Notes: a model not told the origin generated them from the letters alone. A stretch of DNA of 64,000 nt from Termitomyces sp. T153 (GCA_018296165.2 JACKQL020000002.1:186001-250000); one strand, 5' to 3'; shown: positions 11,194 to 22,839, counted from the stretch's first letter. Made by a program: numbers and translations.

Positions 11194-11859
11194 GGAAGGA
11201 ATCTGGAGGCTCTAGAGTACATTCTGACTCCTTTTAATTTCTCAAGGAAGCTTCTTGATGGGCAACAATCCTACTTCAACTTTGCTTCCCATGCTGCTGC
11301 TGCCTACTGTGGTTCAATCAATATTGCTCAACTTCAATTCCTACACCTTGCTGATCCCTGACCTGTGCTCCACATCTCAAGGGTCTTGACACTGAAGAGG
11401 GGGTGATGTCATGACCCACTCCCTGGACCCCCAACCTTGTTCCCAACCTGCTTGCTCCCCCAGAACCCTCTCCAATGCCCCATCAAATGCCCCCAACCTT
11501 TGCCCACTCTCTGTGCCCATTCCAGATAACTCCAACACTTCTCTGGCAAACTCTAACAGCCCTCTGGCTAACTCCAACACCTTCTCCACAGCCATCAATG
11601 CCTCCCCTGACTCTCCTAAGCCCTTAGGACCCTCCCCCACTATTCCTGACTCCAGCATGCATCACAAACCCACCTCCCTAGTTTGCCCAACCAACTCCAG
11701 AGCATCATGACAACTCCAGAGCAGCCCATATCCCCAATTGATCCTATCAGAACACCACTACAGCCCACCCCTGATCACAACTAACACCCATCAACTCCAC
11801 ATAGCTCCATCAAACCCCACTGCCACACCCACTGTCTCCTGGAGCTCTCCAGTAGTCAG

Positions 11860-11866
11860 TATATAA
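11860..11866 (+). promoter_or_regulatory. TATA box of family A LTR
   Basis: TATATAA in the LTR, followed within about 30 bases by the conserved AGAGTAGC...CTAGTCTTGATATTG segment, the likely transcript start region. The same element is seen in other family A LTRs (minus-strand copies show CTTATATACTGACTAC). Confidence 0.6.
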
Positions 11867-12303
11867 GTTGTAGAGTAGCACCTTGTACTCTAGTCTTGAT
11901 ATTGTAGTAACTGGTACTTGTGTCTTATGTTTCTTTCTGTCTCTGTTTCTATTTTCAGTCTCAAATCTATTTCTGTTCTCAGTTCCATCTTGTTCATCTC
12001 TATCTTGCATCAACTGTCTCTATTTCCTTTGTTCTCCTAAGTTCCTTTCATCTCCAACATCATTACAAACTCTGCACATGTGCTATGAACTTCAAACATT
12101 CTTACAACAACTCTGGAACCTCACCCCTCATTTGGCTCCAGCATCCATCAGTCTTGATTGATCCCCCATCAAACTCTGGCTCCACTCCCATCACTTGCAA
12201 AGCCTCCACATACCCCACATTCTATTGATATGCCCACAAACTTGTTCCTGATGCTCATCCAGGCACAATGTTTAATATACTTGGTCTTAGACTTCTCTGG
12301 ACC

Positions 12304-13440
12304 TGTCAGGTTCTGCTGACCATGGGGGCTCAGCTACACTAGGCAAGTCCTTACCAGGTGGACATGATTCCCTGCACTGACAACTGGGCATGTGGAGGTG
12401 TCCCAAAACACTGGAGACTTATGAGGATAGTTGGTGGAGATTGATCCAAGCAAGTCTGGGGATGTCCAGAGAAGTAGGGGACAAGCTACAGGAAGGGGGA
12501 TGGGCTTGGCAGAGTTCAGGCATAGGTCTGTATGCAAGTATTGTGGGTGCAGAGGAGTCAGAGACTATGCGAGTGATGGAAGCAGAGCCGGAGTTTGATG
12601 GGGGATTGACAGAGGTGGATAGAGTTCAGAGCCAAGCATGTAGCAAGGTCCAGAGTTGGTTAAAGAGTGTTGGGGATTTGTAATTGTAATTGCAGGGTTT
12701 GTGAAGATGTTAAAGGTTGGGAAAGATAGGAACATGATGGATGGATGGATCAAACAAGATGAGATGGAGTCAAATGAAATGAGATGGAGTCAAGACAAGA
12801 TGGAGACAAGAACAAGAATAGATTCAGGCAGAGATATGAATGGTAACAAAAACAATAATGGAATAGAGATGGGACAAGACCAGGAGACTGAGAGTAGGAG
12901 AACAGGACATGGGCACAAAACATAGGAGAGAAACAATTAGACCATAGGTAACATTAAGCAATATCAAGACTAGAGTATGAAGAGCTACTCTATGTCTTAT
13001 ATACTGACTACTGGGGAGCTCCAGGGGATGTCAGCTATGGTGGCAGGGCTTGGCGGAGCTCAATGGAGTCAACAGGTGTTGGTTACGACAGAGGGCGGGC
13101 CATGTTGATATGTTGATAGGATCAATTGGTGACACAGGCCATTCTAAGGTCATTATGATACTTTAAAGTAAGTCAGAGAAACCAGGGTGTCAAGTTGATG
13201 ACATGTAACAGGGTCAGGCATGGTGGGGAAATGGTCACAGGAGCTCAGAAGATCCAGGGGAAGCATTGCTGACTGTGGGGAAGACGTTGGAGTTGGCCAG
13301 GGGGCCGTTAGAGTTAGCCAAAGATGCGTCAGAGTTAGCCAGAGTAGGCACGGAGCACTGTGGAAGTTTGGCAAGGCATTGGAGGAGGTTCTGGGGAGTT
13401 GTTGGACGATGTGCAGGGGTCTAGGGAACGGGTTGTGACA
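12304..13440 (-). repeat. Solo LTR, family A, inside the A1 3' LTR
   Basis: 1137 bases from TGTCAGGTTC to GGTTGTGACA on the plus strand, i.e. a complete LTR in reverse orientation. It is flanked by perfect 5-base duplications GGACC (12299-12303 and 13441-13445). The host LTR resumes exactly after it. Confidence 0.93.
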
Positions 13441-13603
13441 GGACCACTCTGGACTTGCTTAGACCACTTCCCTTGGCTTTTCCTTGTAAGTCCCTATTAT
13501 TTGCACCACCTCTGGAGTGCTAGGTTATAAACGCAGGACATTGCATCCACCTAGTAAGGACTTGCTAGTGTAGCTGAGCCCCCATAGTCAGCAGAACCTG
13601 ACA

Positions 13604-16600
13604 AACCCAACTTCAGGCTGAATACAACTGCCAATTCCACAAGAAAGAGAGCAAGACTGCCCTGCTTGCCTTGAACAAGTCCAATGGCAAGAAGAAAGGC
13701 TGAAAGCCCCAAGCCAATGACAAATGCCACTACTGCAAGGCACTTGGTCACTGGACCAACAAGTGCCCCAAGTGCATCAAAGATGAGAAGAAAAAGAGAA
13801 CTACTGAAGGTTTGAGAGCCACCACCCTTGCTGTCACTGACCTCCAAGAACTTTGTCATGAGCTCAGACAGGTGTACATGGCTGGAAGATTTGATCATAC
13901 TGGTGACATGCTCCTTGATCCAGGCATGACATCACACATGTTCTTCAACCTCTCCTTCTTTGTCACATATACACCTGTCACCACCAGCTCAGATAATAAC
14001 TGGATCTCAGTAAGAGATGCCCACAACATATCAGTTGCAGGGCATGGAACTGTTAAGTTTCAAATGCAGTTACCAAATGGCCCCAAGACTATCACTCTTG
14101 CCAGAGTCCTCCATGTTCCCAAAATTGCTGCCAACCTCATTAGTTTTGGAACTTTACAATGCCAGGGCACAACTTATAGGAGCTACATAGAGGGACCAGG
14201 CATTGGACTAGTCATGTCAAAGGGTGGGACAGAGTTGTTCTGTGTGTCATTATTTGGTAGCACAGGTACCTTGTATCATATTGCCTGTGTTGCAATTCAA
14301 AACAAGTCTGCTTACATTGTGAGTGGGAGTCTCTGTCTATGGCACCATTGCCTAGGACACTTAAACCATGATGCAATCAGAGATATGCAATGGAAGAACA
14401 TGGTAACTGGCCTTACCATCTCATCCCCCACCACCTATGATCATGTTTGTGAGGGATGCACCCTTGGCAAATCACATCACCAACTGTTTCCCTGTGCAAG
14501 CACCACCACCTATGAAAAGATGGGCCTCATCATAGTCAATCTCACTGGTCTGATGTCTGTTGAGACATGGACAGGAATGCAATATGCCCTGGTTGTTGTC
14601 AAAGTCAGCTCTTGTTTTACTGTTGGTGAACTACTAAAACAGAAGAGCAAAGCTGGTGCTGCACTATGAGACATAATTGTGATGCTCAAAAAACAGTCAG
14701 GGCTGAAAATGAAAAGAATGCATTCAGATGTTGGGATGGAATTCCTGAAGGAGTTAGTTACTCACTAGTTTCTGTCATTGAAATGGAGTCTTTCATGAAA
14801 CAACTGTGCCCTACACATCTGAGCAAAATGGGATAGCCAAAAGGGCCATTGCCATACTCTTTGAGATGGTACACTGCATGCTCCACTCTGCAGAAATGGA
14901 CCTATGCCACTGGGAAGAGGCATTCATGTATGCAGTCCACATTTGAAGCTGCTTGCCAATGTTTGCACTGGATAGTATTGCACCTCAGGAAGCCCAACAT
15001 CTCTCACCTGCAAATATTTGGGTCAGTCACATACACCAATATTTCCAAGGAATTCCAGGAGGGCAAGCTTGGAGTCACATTGGTCAAATGCCACATGATT
15101 GGCTGGTGGACCAATGAGACCAAAGGTTACAGGCTTGAGGACATTAAAATGGGAAAACTGATAACTGTGTGGGACATGCACTTTGTTGAGGATGACAGTT
15201 CTGAAGACCTTGCAGAATTTGAGACATGCAGCAGCCCATCATCCATAGAGGAGTTAGCAATGCTAACCCCACCCAATGCTGTGAATGCCACCCCCACTGT
15301 ATTAGCCATCACTGCCAGTCCTGCACTCTGCAACTCCTAAGCCCACACTGCAGCCAGTGGCTGCAGTGCCAAAGGCCTCAAAATGGTCAAACTTACTCCC
15401 ATGGGAGCACCCCACATGCACCTATCACCAAGTCAAGCACTATGGTGTCATGGCTGTAGATGATGAAACATCTGAAGAGGAGGACAGTGGGTGACATAAA
15501 GCATATGTCACATTCAAAGAAACAGAACCAAAGACCTACTATGAAGCCATGTCCTCCACTAGCTCAAAGCAGTGAGAAGAGGCAATTGCAACTGAGTACA
15601 AGACCCTGCATAAAACTGGTACTTTTGAATGGGTACCCACTCTACCCAAAGATCAAAAAGCTATCAGCAGTTGCATCATGTTCTGCATTAAGCATGATGG
15701 CAGTGGAAATGTCACCAAGTACAAGGCTCAGATTGTTGCAAAAGGCTTCTCACAAGTCTACAGCCAAGACTTCACTGAAACATTCTCCTCCATTGCAAAG
15801 TTCACAACTCTGCAAACCCTATTGTCTGTCATTGCCTGCAAAGACTGAGAGCTACACCAGGTCAACATAGTTGCAGCTTACCTTTGTGGAGATCTCAAGG
15901 AAGAACTCTATATGACCATACCCAAGGGCATAACCATTGAGGGAAAAACCAGTGGCTACTGGAAGCTGAGGAAGCCACTCTACAGGCTCAAGCAAGCTAG
16001 ATGGCAATAAAAGACCAAGCTTGATGAAATCATGTCAAAAGCTGGCTTTGAAAAAAGCCAGGCAGACAACTGTCTTTATATCCTGAGAAAAGATGGCAAA
16101 ATCATAATGTTAGTCTTGGTGTATGTCAATGACATTGCCCTCACTGCAAAGAGCCTTGCAACCCTGCAGAAGTTCAAGACTGAACTGTCTGCCAAGTTCA
16201 AGATCTCTGACTAAGGAGAGCTAAGGTACATCCTAGGCATCCAAGTCAAATAAGATAGACTATTGCACACCATTTCCCTAAATTAAACAGCCTACATCCA
16301 CCAAATACTTGCATGATTTGGCATGTCTGAATCTGTGCCTGTATCAATCCCTTCCATTGCCAAGCAACCCCTCTCTGTCTTGCAGTCACCAAAAGATGAA
16401 AACAAATGTTTAGAATATCTAAAATTTGCAAAGAGATTGAAATACTTGGAAATTGTTGGCGCACTGTTGTATGCCACTCAAACGTGGCCTGATATACAGT
16501 ATTCAGTCAGAATCATTTCACAATATGGTGGCAACCCCAGAAAACCCCACCCAGAAGCTGCAAAATGCATCTTATGCTACCTAAAGGGCATGGCCCACAT

Positions 16601-17111
16601 GGTACTCAAATTCAGAAGAAGTGGGAGTGAAGAAGTTGATCTTGTCAGTTGGACCAACTCAAATTGGGTGCAAAACATCAACTCACATCACTCAATTGGT
16701 GTTTTCATATTCAATGTAGCAGGAGAATGAATATTGTGGTCAGCCAAGAAGCAGCCCACAGTTGTGCTGTCAACCATGGAAGCCAAATATATGGTGGCAT
16801 AAAATGCCACCAAAGAGGAAATTTGGTTTTGCATTTTCCTTGAGGACCTTGGATATCCTCAATCACATGCAATGGTCATCCATGCAGACAACCAAGGTTG
16901 CATAGCAGTGGCACAGAACCCTGTCATGCATTCACAAGCTAAGCACATCAACATTTGGCATCATTTCCTATGTGAGCATGTTGAGACCAAAGAAATCAAA
17001 CTTTGTTACTGCTCTACTAAGGATATGCTAGCTGACATCCTTACAAAATCTCTCCTGCATGAAGCATTTGAAAAATTCCATGATGCATTGGGAGTTATCA
17101 GTCATGGGTAG
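13604..17111 (+). pseudogene. Ty1/copia gag-pol remnant, copy 1
   Basis: Copia order on the plus strand. A zinc knuckle (CHYCKALGHWTNKC) is at about 13725-13767. The protease active site reads DPGMTSHM near 13918, where the family has DSGA. A GAG-pre-integrase domain (WHHCLGHLNHD ... CEGCTLGKSHH) lies at 14341-14490. Integrase residues include MHSDVGMEF and EQNGIAKRA. RT runs about 15590-16500 with active site YVND instead of YVDD (16123-16134). RNase H lies at 16640-17111 and ends ADILTKSLLHEAFEKFHDALG. A 285-codon stretch (13812-14669) is still open. The 5' portion is displaced by A1. It is not functional. Confidence 0.85.
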
Positions 17112-17126
17112 ATGAAAATTTTGTCA

Positions 17127-17335
17127 AGTGGGAGTGATGAAAGTATTCCTCAATCATCATTGCATCTGGACCCCCAAAATGCTAACACTCACAAACTCTC
17201 TGAGTTTTTTGTGCTGCAATTGCCCACATAGAGTTCAACTGTTCATGTTGAACTCCAGGTGAGCATAATAGTTACATTGTGTCCTTATGTATCCAATAAA
17301 CCATTCATGTTGAACTCCAGCTCCTTGTGTGATTC
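17127..17335 (+). repeat. Probable 3' LTR of copia copy 1
   Basis: The purine tract AAGTGGGAGTG (17124-17134) follows pol, as is typical before a copia 3' LTR. Downstream are an AATAAA signal (about 17294) and a repeated CATGTTGAACTCCAG motif (17242 and 17304). The 5' LTR is outside the window, so the exact borders are not fixed. Confidence 0.5.
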
Positions 17336-18269
17336 CTAAGTCAAGACTTTATTGTTGCCTCTCTGTGCTGACTGCAACCTTCCCTGTGTGTACCCAAACT
17401 ACCTGCTTGTTAGCTGTGGTACATCATTGCTTGCCTCCTCCTCTCCAGATTCCTCCCCTTTTTATAGCTAACTGTTGGTGCATGGATCAGGGTGTCTTCC
17501 ATACATGCCTGTGGTCTGTACTGCATGGTTTTTCTTGGCCTTGTGTCCTCATTGAGCAACAGGGCTGGTATGACATGCTTGGTTGGTGTAACTCAGCCTT
17601 TGCGAGTTCCGCATCCTTCCACCTGTCTTTCCCCCTTCTCAAGCTTCTCCTAGTGGTCTGTGCATGGTTTGCTATAGTGGATGGCTTGGTTTTGAGTGGC
17701 CTGGCAGAGGAAATGTTTTGTTATCGAGGTGTTGGGGCAGTATCATTGCAATAGGCACCCATGGCTGTGCTTCGGCGCCGGTTAGATTGCTAGCTGGGGC
17801 GCCGAGCACAGCCATTGATTGGCCATCAGCATGTGATCAGGCTTGGTTTTTCTCGACGTCATTGCTACTGTTCTGCTGGCATTCTTGTGGTGCATGTCCT
17901 TGGGCTCATCGGCTTTCTTTACCAGGTATGTGCCCCATGCCTACAGTTTTCTGCATTTTCAAAGCTTACAGTTTTCAGCTTTCTTTGAGTATCTGGGCTT
18001 TTTCTACTTTATGGTATTTTTTCCTGTCTCACGGTGTGAGAGACAGGCATATCAGCGTCTCCTTACCCAGTATCTGAAACGTAGTCCTTACCCAGTATTT
18101 GAAATGTACTTCTCACCGGATGCTACAAAGGCTGGAATAGCCTGACACTTCGAAGTTCCAGACATCTTTCTTTCGTGTGAGTTACCAGTGCCTCGGTGCG
18201 TGGGAGTGGGAGGCTATGAGCTGGCCGAGCGCCTCATCGTGGGACAATACCAGCGCGCACACAGTAAGC
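17336..18269. other. Unassigned transition from transposon belt to gene island
   Basis: No supported gene. CpG is almost absent up to about 17590 and common afterwards. Several frames stay open here but have no recognisable motif or splice structure. A strong hairpin occurs at 17761-17815. Confidence 0.4.
17761..17815. repeat. GC-rich hairpin, about 18-bp stem
   Basis: The left arm 17761-17779 (ATGGCTGTGCTTCGGCGCC) and right arm 17798-17815 (GGCGCCGAGCACAGCCAT) are reverse complements except for one bulged T, with an 18-base loop. No adjacent gene end or transposon boundary could be fixed. Confidence 0.7.
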
Positions 18270-18455
18270 ATTGCCGAGTACAGCTGGGTTTAGAAATTGG
18301 GAGGGCACGTTAACGGCAGATGGTAGCGGGACTTAGTGTGGGAAAACGGTACCACCCCCATTACGTACTGCGGGGCTTAGAACACGAAGGTCATGTGTAA
18401 AATAGGCCTCGAAGATAAATAAAATGGTTCATCATCATCATCATCATCATCACAA
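18270..18455 (+). repeat. 3' part of a SINE copy with CAT-repeat tail
   Basis: It shares its end region with the SINE at 29871-30729: GAGTACAGCTGGGTTTAGAA, CATTACGTACTGCGGG, TAGAACACGAA, GTCATGTGTAAAATAGG, then an (ATC)n tail. The 5' head with pol III boxes was not found, so it seems 5'-truncated. No target duplication was identified. Confidence 0.65.
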
Positions 18456-19173
18456 GACTGAAGGATCTCGAGTACCGACCATCACATGATTGATTCATCA
18501 ATAGGACTCCAGATGTCTATCAACGTGGATATTAGACATGGTGCTGGGATGGATATTAGACATGATGCTGGGACAGCAGAGCTCCACGCATATGAATCCA
18601 TTAGTCCCATCCGTGTATGACCGTCAGGTTTAGGCTGTGCAAGTGAATTGATTCTGTCTCGATCAGCTATATAGATTCGAACCACTTACGAGAGACAGGA
18701 ACCCGGGTGCAATTAAGACTCATCATGAACGTGCATTCCGCCCCAGCAGGGACAAGGTCAGGGAGATATGACCTCTGGCAGCGAAAGCATCAGGATGCAT
18801 AGAGGAAGTAGTAAAGAAAGAATGCTGGCGAAACGCTTAAATCAAAATGTTATGAAGAGGTGAAATGAGCGGAAAAAACAATCAGGAAGTTCTAACCTGG
18901 ACTTGTACACAGCTATTCTAATCGGGCTTAAAGTGACGAACAGATTTTCAGCATGAAGCTTATTTATTGGTAGAAGGATTCGTTGTTGCTTATAGAATGC
19001 TTGTGCAAGTGATTCGCAATTACAGAATAATATTCAAGAAAGATTATCAACGGATGCGCTATGAGTCTTTGACCAATCAGAGCTGTCAATGCAGAAGCAA
19101 GTTCCTTGCAAGCATTGAAATTTTGAAGCAGTGCAACAACCAAGTTTTCTATAATGGAATACTCAAGAATTAT
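18456..19173. other. Intergenic, 3' side of reductase 1
   Basis: CpG-normal sequence with no supported gene. One local near-duplication GATATTAGACATG.TGCTGGGA is seen (18528-18578). It presumably includes the 3' untranslated region and terminator of the minus-strand reductase; no clear polyadenylation signal was chosen. Confidence 0.4.
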
Positions 19174-20606
19174 TTACCATCCACGTTTTACAAAGTCGGC
19201 CAAGCTGTCCCGCGTCACTTGTTCCTGGTTTAAATATGTCAAACCAAGGATCCTTGCCGCTTTACGAGTGTCAAACTCGACAGGCAACTTTGCTGTGTCC
19301 GCAAGGCCTGGATACCCAATCGGAAGCTTGGAATGTGAGGGGTTTGGCAATGAGAGCGAATTCGCCGCATCAACTGGTGCACGGATAGTGATCAGCAATC
19401 ATGAAATGTGGTCCAGTGGGTAAGTACTTACCCCATTGCTGCCAAATGAATGATCCCGCTGAGATGATAATTCTCTCACCCCCCGCTGCTTCCTTTTCCA
19501 AGGCTAGAACGTGCGCTTGAGCGACGTCACGCACATCGATGAAGGCTAAGCCCGTCTTGAGGAAGTCTTCAGTTTGGCCTCCGACAACTACAACGTTGTA
19601 CCAAAGCCGTAAGGAGGTATTGAGGGCATCAGAGCACTTGAGCTCGTGTACGGGAGGCTCATAGAAAGTCAGCCTTGATTCATTCACACAATTCACTTGC
19701 TCACCCCAAATACCTGCGTCTCTGATTCAATCCATAGCTTATTTTATTATGCAGGAGGTTACTCACGTAAGGAGGGTTAAGAACTGAGAGGTCCCATGAA
19801 ATCTCAGTCTTGTTGTCCTCGTAGAATTGCCAGGCAGCTGAGAAGAAACATGATGCTTGCATCCCCTTCGAACGGGATGTAAAAAGTCCACTTACCCCTC
19901 TCCGCGGCAGTCTTGGACGCAAAATATTTCACGTAACCAGCAGCATCAGCACCCTTTTCCTTGATCTCTTTTATAGAAGGCTCGTTCCAGTCGTCCTCAT
20001 TTAAGAGTTTGTACACGCTAAAGTCAGAGACAGCCGCGGCGGAGGATATCACCACAACACGTTTGATCTCTTGCCTGAAAGGTACTCGGTCAGCATAGAA
20101 GGATAGTATTGCGAAAAAGGACTGTGGACCGACCCGTAAGCAAGAGCACTTTTCAAAATGCTGACAGTTCCATTCACTGCCGGTTCCAAAAGTTCTAGAC
20201 ATTGAGTCAGAGATCAGTCGGCAGTTCTTCAAGTTTTGACGGCTTTCTTACCATTTACTGATACAGCATCGAGATAGAAAGGGGATGCTGTATGTATGAT
20301 AGCCTGGATACCTTTGACAGCTTTGTCGAAGGCACCGTACTGAACCACAACATGAGTTATCAATCAGCCTCTGGTCAAAGTCTCGAGCACGAATGACACA
20401 ACCTTTGTAATGTCTTCAACAATTGTGAATTCGAATTTGTGTCCATAGGCCTTGAAATACTCCTCGAGATACTTTGCTTTGTCAGCAGAGCGCACGGTGC
20501 CTCGCACCGCGTATCCTTTCTCAAGCAATTTGCGTACGATCCACATGGCAATAAAACCATTAGCTCCTGTTACAAGGACCTTGTCACCGGAAGAGATAGT
20601 GTGCAT
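19174..20606 (-). CDS. NAD(P)-dependent reductase 1 (extended SDR, dihydroflavonol reductase-like)
   Basis: Eight exons: 20606-20403, 20339-20252, 20194-20134, 20074-19896, 19837-19767, 19713-19705, 19657-19432 and 19373-19174, giving 345 residues. All seven introns are GT-AG and 47-63 bases. The fold is a Rossmann extended SDR with VTGANGFIA near residues 13-21, a VRGTVRS basic patch pointing to NADPH, an ISS serine at about 127-129, catalytic Y168-x3-K172, and NPPY-VFG-P before the C-terminal substrate domain. This matches fungal Gre2/DFR-like ketone or aldehyde reductases; the substrate is unknown. The start was chosen by alignment with reductase 2, because upstream in-frame ATGs (20819) add non-homologous sequence. 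Exon 6 is a 9-base microexon coding VFG. Cytosolic; no signal peptide. Confidence 0.9.
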
Positions 20607-20929
20607 AATCGTAAGAAGGACTCGACAGGAGGGTAAATCCGCACTAGTACTATTGAACGTCATCCTGCGACTGCATGTCCACGTTTTATAGAAAACTAAA
20701 GAGCCGAATTTGTGTTGTTCCGGCCTTGAGATCAGCCATCGACCTGGATCTGGAACTGCTCTTCGTGATGTTAAGTCAGGTGGACTTGGCCACAGAGTTT
20801 GGTGCAGAAAACCAAACATAATATGTTTGCGCTAACTTAACTCCATTGGTATGAAGGTATGATTATTTACGTGATTAATGGTAATAAAACTAAAACTTGA
20901 AACAAACTTGACAGATTTGCTCCGGCTTG

Positions 20930-21545
20930 GCCCGGCCGAAACTAGGCTTCGGTCTAGCCTGTCCTGGGCTCGGCCCAGGTCTTCCAGACGTTTCGTGCAA
21001 GTATCGTGTGGCGCAATTTGAAGTGCACTTTTGATTCCGATGCTCTTTTCAACAATATTCGCCGACAAACAGTCATATTCGCCCTTCAATGGCCATAGGA
21101 ATCATATTGCAATCATATCACCTTTCCCCGAGAAACGGCATCCTGTGGGGTAGTTTTAACAAAAGTCGGCCAATAAGCAAAAGGCTTATCGCTTCTTGCG
21201 TGTATAAAATAGGTGGATTGAAGCACAAATGAAGATCGATAGATTACTCAAGTACAAGCCAACAATCAATTTTGTGTGGCGTGTCTCAGTGGGATTTTCA
21301 ACAAAAACCCTCCGTGCGGACACTTTGAGTTATCCAAGAGTAACCTATACGTGCCTGAAATATTCAAAAGTAAAAGTTATGTCACATGTTGCCTGGTGGT
21401 TCCTTGAGACTTCACAGGAATTGTGCCTGAAATTGGGCTTGAGTTAGTAATATTAGTGATATGGAGGGCTCGGCCTGAAAGTCGCAATTTGGGCTCGGCT
21501 TGAAAGGCTTAGGCCAAGAGCCGGTCCCGATAACGAGGCAAAGGC
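20930..21545. repeat. Possible MITE-like unit with GC-rich inverted ends
   Basis: The left end (about 20930-20990) and the reverse complement of the right end (about 21470-21535) share CCGGCTtGGCC, GGCTT and GGGCTCGGCC-type words around an A/T-richer centre. Target duplications were not found and the end similarity is patchy, so this is only a candidate. Confidence 0.25.
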
Positions 21546-21846
21546 TTGCGCCGCGGCTTTGGATGAAATTCAAGATCTCTATCCCTTTTTAGCAACAAGA
21601 AGACAAGGATCGAAGTACGTGAGAATTTCGCTGATCACACGGTCTTTGCATCTGATCAATGATATCAGACTCAGCCACCGACCTACTTTTGCTGATTTTC
21701 GACCTTTGATATTCAGAAGTCAAGGTGGATCTAGAAGTTGAGCTGCGTTCATTCATATTACAAGAAGTATTTATGCATGTAATATTGGCTATGTGGCGCA
21801 GTTGGATGAAGTCAATGACTGTATCGATATTTCTCTAGCGAGCAAC

Positions 21847-22068
21847 TCTTGACTTTCGGTAGCTCTCTCGCTCAGAGCCTCCACCCAGATCGGCAAAATA
21901 ACTCAGGCTGATGCTCCATCTCCGTCGCATACGGGTCAATGCCACTGTCTATCTGAACTTCCAAATGACATCTAGATCCCTTGTACTGACTGAAGTTTCC
22001 CAAGCTAGGTACCTTCAAAGTTCGGCCTGTTTGGCCAGATGCCGGGCTTGCCGAAGAATAGAATGTTC
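21847..22068 (-). pseudogene. Gene relic, inverted copy 1
   Basis: The minus strand reads F-G-K-P-G-I...NRP, then an intron-like GTACCTAGC...TTCAG, then an exon-like YKGSRCHLEVQIDSGIDPY. The same layout occurs on the plus strand at 22373-22595. The conserved codon frame with a splice-like gap suggests the last exons of a former protein gene. The family is not recognised. Confidence 0.45.
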
Positions 22069-22372
22069 GTGTAAGATGAGCATGACACATCAAACGCATG
22101 AGGATCTTGCGATGAAATGCATCCTATGACAAGTTGCACTTATTAAGAAGTATTGATACAAGGCACTGGTGTCCCACGTGTTCACCATTCGACGAGCAAT
22201 TTAAGCGTGTCTGGACTTGTCCGCCGGAACTGGTGAGGCCAGTCAACCAACAAACTCAATGGCTTCGAAGTAACCGTTGTGAGCATCCTGGAAGTCGGCT
22301 CTCTTGATATGTGACACCTCATATACATAGAGGAAGAAGGTAAGTAATAAATAATCACTATGCTAATTTTAA

Positions 22373-22595
22373 GCTACTCTTCGACAAGGCCGGCATGGAG
22401 GCCAATCGGGCGGAACTCCTGATGAAAGTTGTTCAGTCAACTATGAAAGTTCAGTCAGTACAAGGGATTCAGATACCATTTGGAGGTGCAGGTAGACGGT
22501 GGCATTGACCGTATGAGACGGAGATAGAGCGTCAAGTTCTGCCGATCTGAGTGGAGGGAAGGAGGCCGCCAAAAGTCAAGGACTGTCACCTGACT
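22373..22595 (+). pseudogene. Gene relic, inverted copy 2
   Basis: The plus strand reads FDKAGMEANRAEL near 22381, then after a splice-like gap YKGFRYHLEVQVDGGID (about 22458-22508). A one-base loss then shifts the frame before a terminal TGA. It is the reverse-complement partner of 21847-22068, with 304 bases between. The preceding segment 22260-22340 (GFEVTVVSILEVGSLD, then GTAAGT) may be an upstream exon. Function unknown. Confidence 0.45.
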
Positions 22596-22839
22596 AAAGA
22601 AACATCGATCAGTTAAATACTTTACCCAACTGCAACCTGGGCTGCTTCTTTAATGTAAACGCAGGTCAAATTCTGGATCCAAATGTGTGTGCCGAGGTGT
22701 GCCGGGGTGTGCCAAGCAGCTTAACCTTCCCATCTCTTCCCAAGCAGTCGAAGTCACGGCCTCATCCAACTGCGTGGTTCGATTTTGGTCATAACAGAGA
22801 TCTCTACTTCCATACAAAGGATACAATACGAGGGCCACT

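Larger units (their letters stand above)
1..13603 (+). mobile_element. Family A chromovirus copy A1 (5' end outside window), with nested insertions
   Basis: Ty3/gypsy element read on the plus strand. The order seen is protease C-terminus, reverse transcriptase, integrase, chromodomain, an antisense ORF region and a 3' LTR. Its own sequence is 1-3042, 9331-12303 and 13441-13603. A complete family B element lies at 3043-9330 and a solo LTR at 12304-13440. The join across family B is confirmed by copy A2 (about 49290-49370), where the two flanks are continuous. A purine-rich tract (about 11394-11406) directly precedes the LTR. The right flank is a copia gag region, so A1 probably landed inside that copia. 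The matching left target duplication would lie outside the window. Confidence 0.85.
11407..13603 (+). repeat. 3' LTR of A1, split by a solo LTR
   Basis: The family A LTR starts TGTCATGACC at 11407 and ends AACCTGACA at 13603. The left part is 11407-12303 and the right part 13441-13603, about 1060 bases net. The ends form the short inverted repeat TGTCA/TGACA. It follows a purine tract, as a 3' LTR should. Family A LTRs recur at least eleven times in this window. Confidence 0.9.
20607..22839. other. Intergenic between the two reductases, with repeats and exon relics
   Basis: No intact gene. It should contain the reductase 1 promoter just above 20606. GC-rich GGCTCGGCC-type motifs bracket 20930-21545. 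An inverted pair of decayed exon-like segments lies at 21847-22068 and 22373-22595 (listed separately). The rest shows nothing recognisable. Confidence 0.5.

Noticed and set aside
17329..18145. Overlapping 100-141-codon plus-strand ORFs with hydrophobic stretches
   Set aside because: They overlap one another, have no recognisable domain or intron pattern, and cross the transposon/island border.
18426..18452. CATCATCAT run resembling a His-tag coding sequence
   Set aside because: It is the trinucleotide tail of a SINE copy. The same tail ends the SINE at 29871-30729. No vector sequence nearby.
18660..18690. Minus-strand GGTTCGAATC resembling a tRNA B box
   Set aside because: No A box, cloverleaf stems or acceptor pairing around it.
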